NCBI GenBank assembly: GCA_959018045.1
Contig: CAUEJN010000054.1
Location: 1-7,307, forward strand
Direction: 5' to 3'
DNA from: an uncultured Butyricicoccus sp.
Lineage (GTDB): Bacteria > Bacillota > Clostridia > Oscillospirales > Butyricicoccaceae
DNA: 7,307 bases
The stretch's first letter is position 1, and every line of letters starts with the position of its first letter. Below are positions 6,791-7,307 of this stretch, one piece after another. The position numbers and the translations under genes were made by a program. A model generated the notes under the pieces. It saw only the letters and a list, made by a program, of their open reading frames with translations. It was not told the DNA's origin and ran no database searches.

Positions 6791-6824
6791 AGAGAGGCTG
6801 GCCTTTGGGTCAGTCTCTCTTTTT
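6791..6824 (+). terminator. Strong intrinsic terminator of the SLH gene
   Basis: AGAGAGGCTGGCC (6791-6803) pairs with GGGTCAGTCTCTCT (within 6807-6820), giving a ~13-bp stem with two G-U pairs and a 4-base loop. A U tract (6820-6824) follows. It starts 25 bases after the stop codon. Confidence 0.9.
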
Positions 6825-6841
6825 ATATGCTCTTATCATCA

Positions 6842-7024
6842 GTGAATACGCTGGTCATAGGCGCCTTGATGCGTTGATTGATAAAACGTCTGCTTAAACG
6901 GCACAAGTACCTGCCTGAAGGAATGGAAGATGCCATACAGACGGTCGACGCAGTGCGAATTGTGGACCGATCATACACCGTTTTGATATCCGGTGGAGAG
7001 AACGTCGATTTCAGCCTTTTGTGA
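6842..7024 (+). pseudogene. Remnant resembling the C-terminus of a type I restriction R subunit (HsdR-like)
   Basis: On the plus strand, a frame from about 6842 encodes VNTLVIGALMR, an in-frame TGA (6875-6877), then LIKRLLKRHKYLPEGMEDAI and QTV, and ends at TGA 7022-7024. The block KRLLKRHKY-PEGMEDAIQTV resembles the helical end of HsdR proteins (IKRLLK-KYPPEG- type). The last ~25 residues (DAVRIVDRSYTVLISGGENVDFSLL) do not fit that family, so the piece may be a fusion of two remnants. There is no ribosome binding site or start, and the rest of such an enzyme (over 900 residues) is absent. I read it as debris from a lost restriction-modification locus. The family call rests on a short motif from memory and is tentative. 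Confidence 0.4.
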
Positions 7025-7049
7025 CAGAGTAATCGGACCGCTTTTTCTG

Positions 7050-7088
7050 ACGAGCAGCTGTGAACGAACCACAGCTGCTCGTTTTTTT
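7050..7088 (+). terminator. Perfect 13-bp-stem intrinsic terminator
   Basis: ACGAGCAGCTGTG (7050-7062) pairs perfectly with CACAGCTGCTCGT (7070-7082) around a 7-base loop, and seven Ts (7082-7088) follow. It lies 26 bases after the stop of the HsdR-like remnant, so it probably ended that lost gene's transcript. It is still fully intact. On the minus strand the tail lacks a good U tract. Confidence 0.88.
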
Positions 7089-7135
7089 GACAAGTTCCCA
7101 CATTTTGTCTTTGGTGCGTTGCTGAAAATCATCCT

Positions 7136-7261
7136 TAACCGGAAAATCTGCAGGTGATCCCGCTCAGGCACTTCCATACTGTCTCTCGTGTATCACAAAA
7201 GCGTTTGTAGCCAAGGCGGAACAGTGGTCTGAATGCCGCGGGTGATATAACAGGATTTCAT
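7136..7261 (-). pseudogene. Decayed, truncated second copy of the DUF960 gene
   Basis: From the ATG at 7259-7261 the minus strand encodes MKSCYITRGIQTTVPPWLQT, then LL, a TGA stop at codon 23 (7193-7195), and YTRDSMEVPERDHLQIFRL. This aligns position by position with the intact DUF960 protein at 1139-1420, in which codon 23 is TGG (Trp). Homology stops after codon 42; beyond it the sequence is unrelated and shifts frame into a short unassigned stretch (VKDDFQQRTKDKMWELV, 7139 down to 7089). The ribosome binding site is also damaged: AGCAG stands where the intact copy has AGGAG. The gene is thus non-functional by three independent changes. Many of the differences are at third codon positions, which suggests that it diverged as a working paralogue before decaying, or that it came from a related element. 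Confidence 0.85.
7145..7261. repeat. Right copy of the ~117-bp direct repeat
   Basis: This is the ungapped partner of 1304-1420 in the same orientation, about 82% identical by eye. Together they bracket the XRE gene, the HNH unit, the surface-protein gene and the debris region. Confidence 0.85.
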
Positions 7262-7307
7262 TGGGATCAGCTGCTTCTATATAAGAATAGACTCCAAAAG
7301 AATATCC
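7262..7307. other. Leader of the DUF960 pseudogene, cut by the window end
   Basis: It shares GGATCAGCT and AGAATAG with the leader of the intact DUF960 gene, but has a few extra bases between them and no visible long hairpin before the window ends. No gene is seen. Confidence 0.4.

Noticed and set aside
6823..7177. Minus-strand open frames of 92 and 68 codons across the right-end debris.
   Set aside because: They run through the terminators and the opposite strand of the remnant; only the 68-codon frame has partial meaning, as the back part of the DUF960 pseudogene.
1..7307. CRISPR arrays, tRNA genes, insertion sequences with transposase.
   Set aside because: No regular short repeats, cloverleaf sequences or transposase motifs were seen on either strand.

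Overview
The window looks like an accessory region of a Gram-positive, low-to-mid GC Clostridia-type bacterium, probably a gut Oscillospiraceae/Ruminococcaceae relative. The reasons are consistent strong AGGAGG-type Shine-Dalgarno sites, many U-tailed intrinsic terminators, a DUF960 protein, and a secreted protein anchored by three SLH domains. Taxonomy is an inference; no rRNA or housekeeping gene is present.

Left part (11-1778, minus strand): a compact leftward operon of an XRE-type HTH repressor, a DUF960 protein and an amidoligase-fold enzyme with three N-terminal four-cysteine zinc modules. A long 12-bp-stem hairpin lies between the repressor and DUF960. The DUF960 stop codon directly abuts the amidoligase ribosome binding site.

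Centre (1823-2492, plus strand): a divergent unit of a small HNH nuclease and a small alpha-helical protein, ending at a hairpin terminator. The small protein carries an in-frame TAA followed by 20 further codons that look like its own conserved C-terminus. The plus-strand promoter has a perfect 7-5-7 inverted repeat in its spacer, a likely operator for the divergent repressor. Both arms may therefore form one repressor-controlled accessory cassette (repressor, DUF960, amidoligase, HNH, small protein). That functional link is an inference.

Right part (2558-6825, plus strand): a strong extended -10 promoter and a roughly 190-nt leader precede one large gene for a 1326-residue secreted protein. 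It has a signal peptide, an N-terminal repeat region, two beta-helix regions each opened by a YTSLAxAI motif, an InlB-B-like repeat and three SLH domains. A strong terminator follows. The C-terminal anchor module is clearly more GC-rich than the rest, which suggests module exchange.

Right end (6826-7307): a gene graveyard. It holds a plus-strand remnant resembling the C-terminus of a type I restriction R subunit, a perfect 13-bp-stem terminator, and a decayed minus-strand second copy of the start of the DUF960 gene. That copy has codon 23 changed from TGG to TGA and a damaged ribosome binding site. The two DUF960 copies form ~117-bp direct repeats (about 82% identical by eye) bracketing about 5.7 kb.
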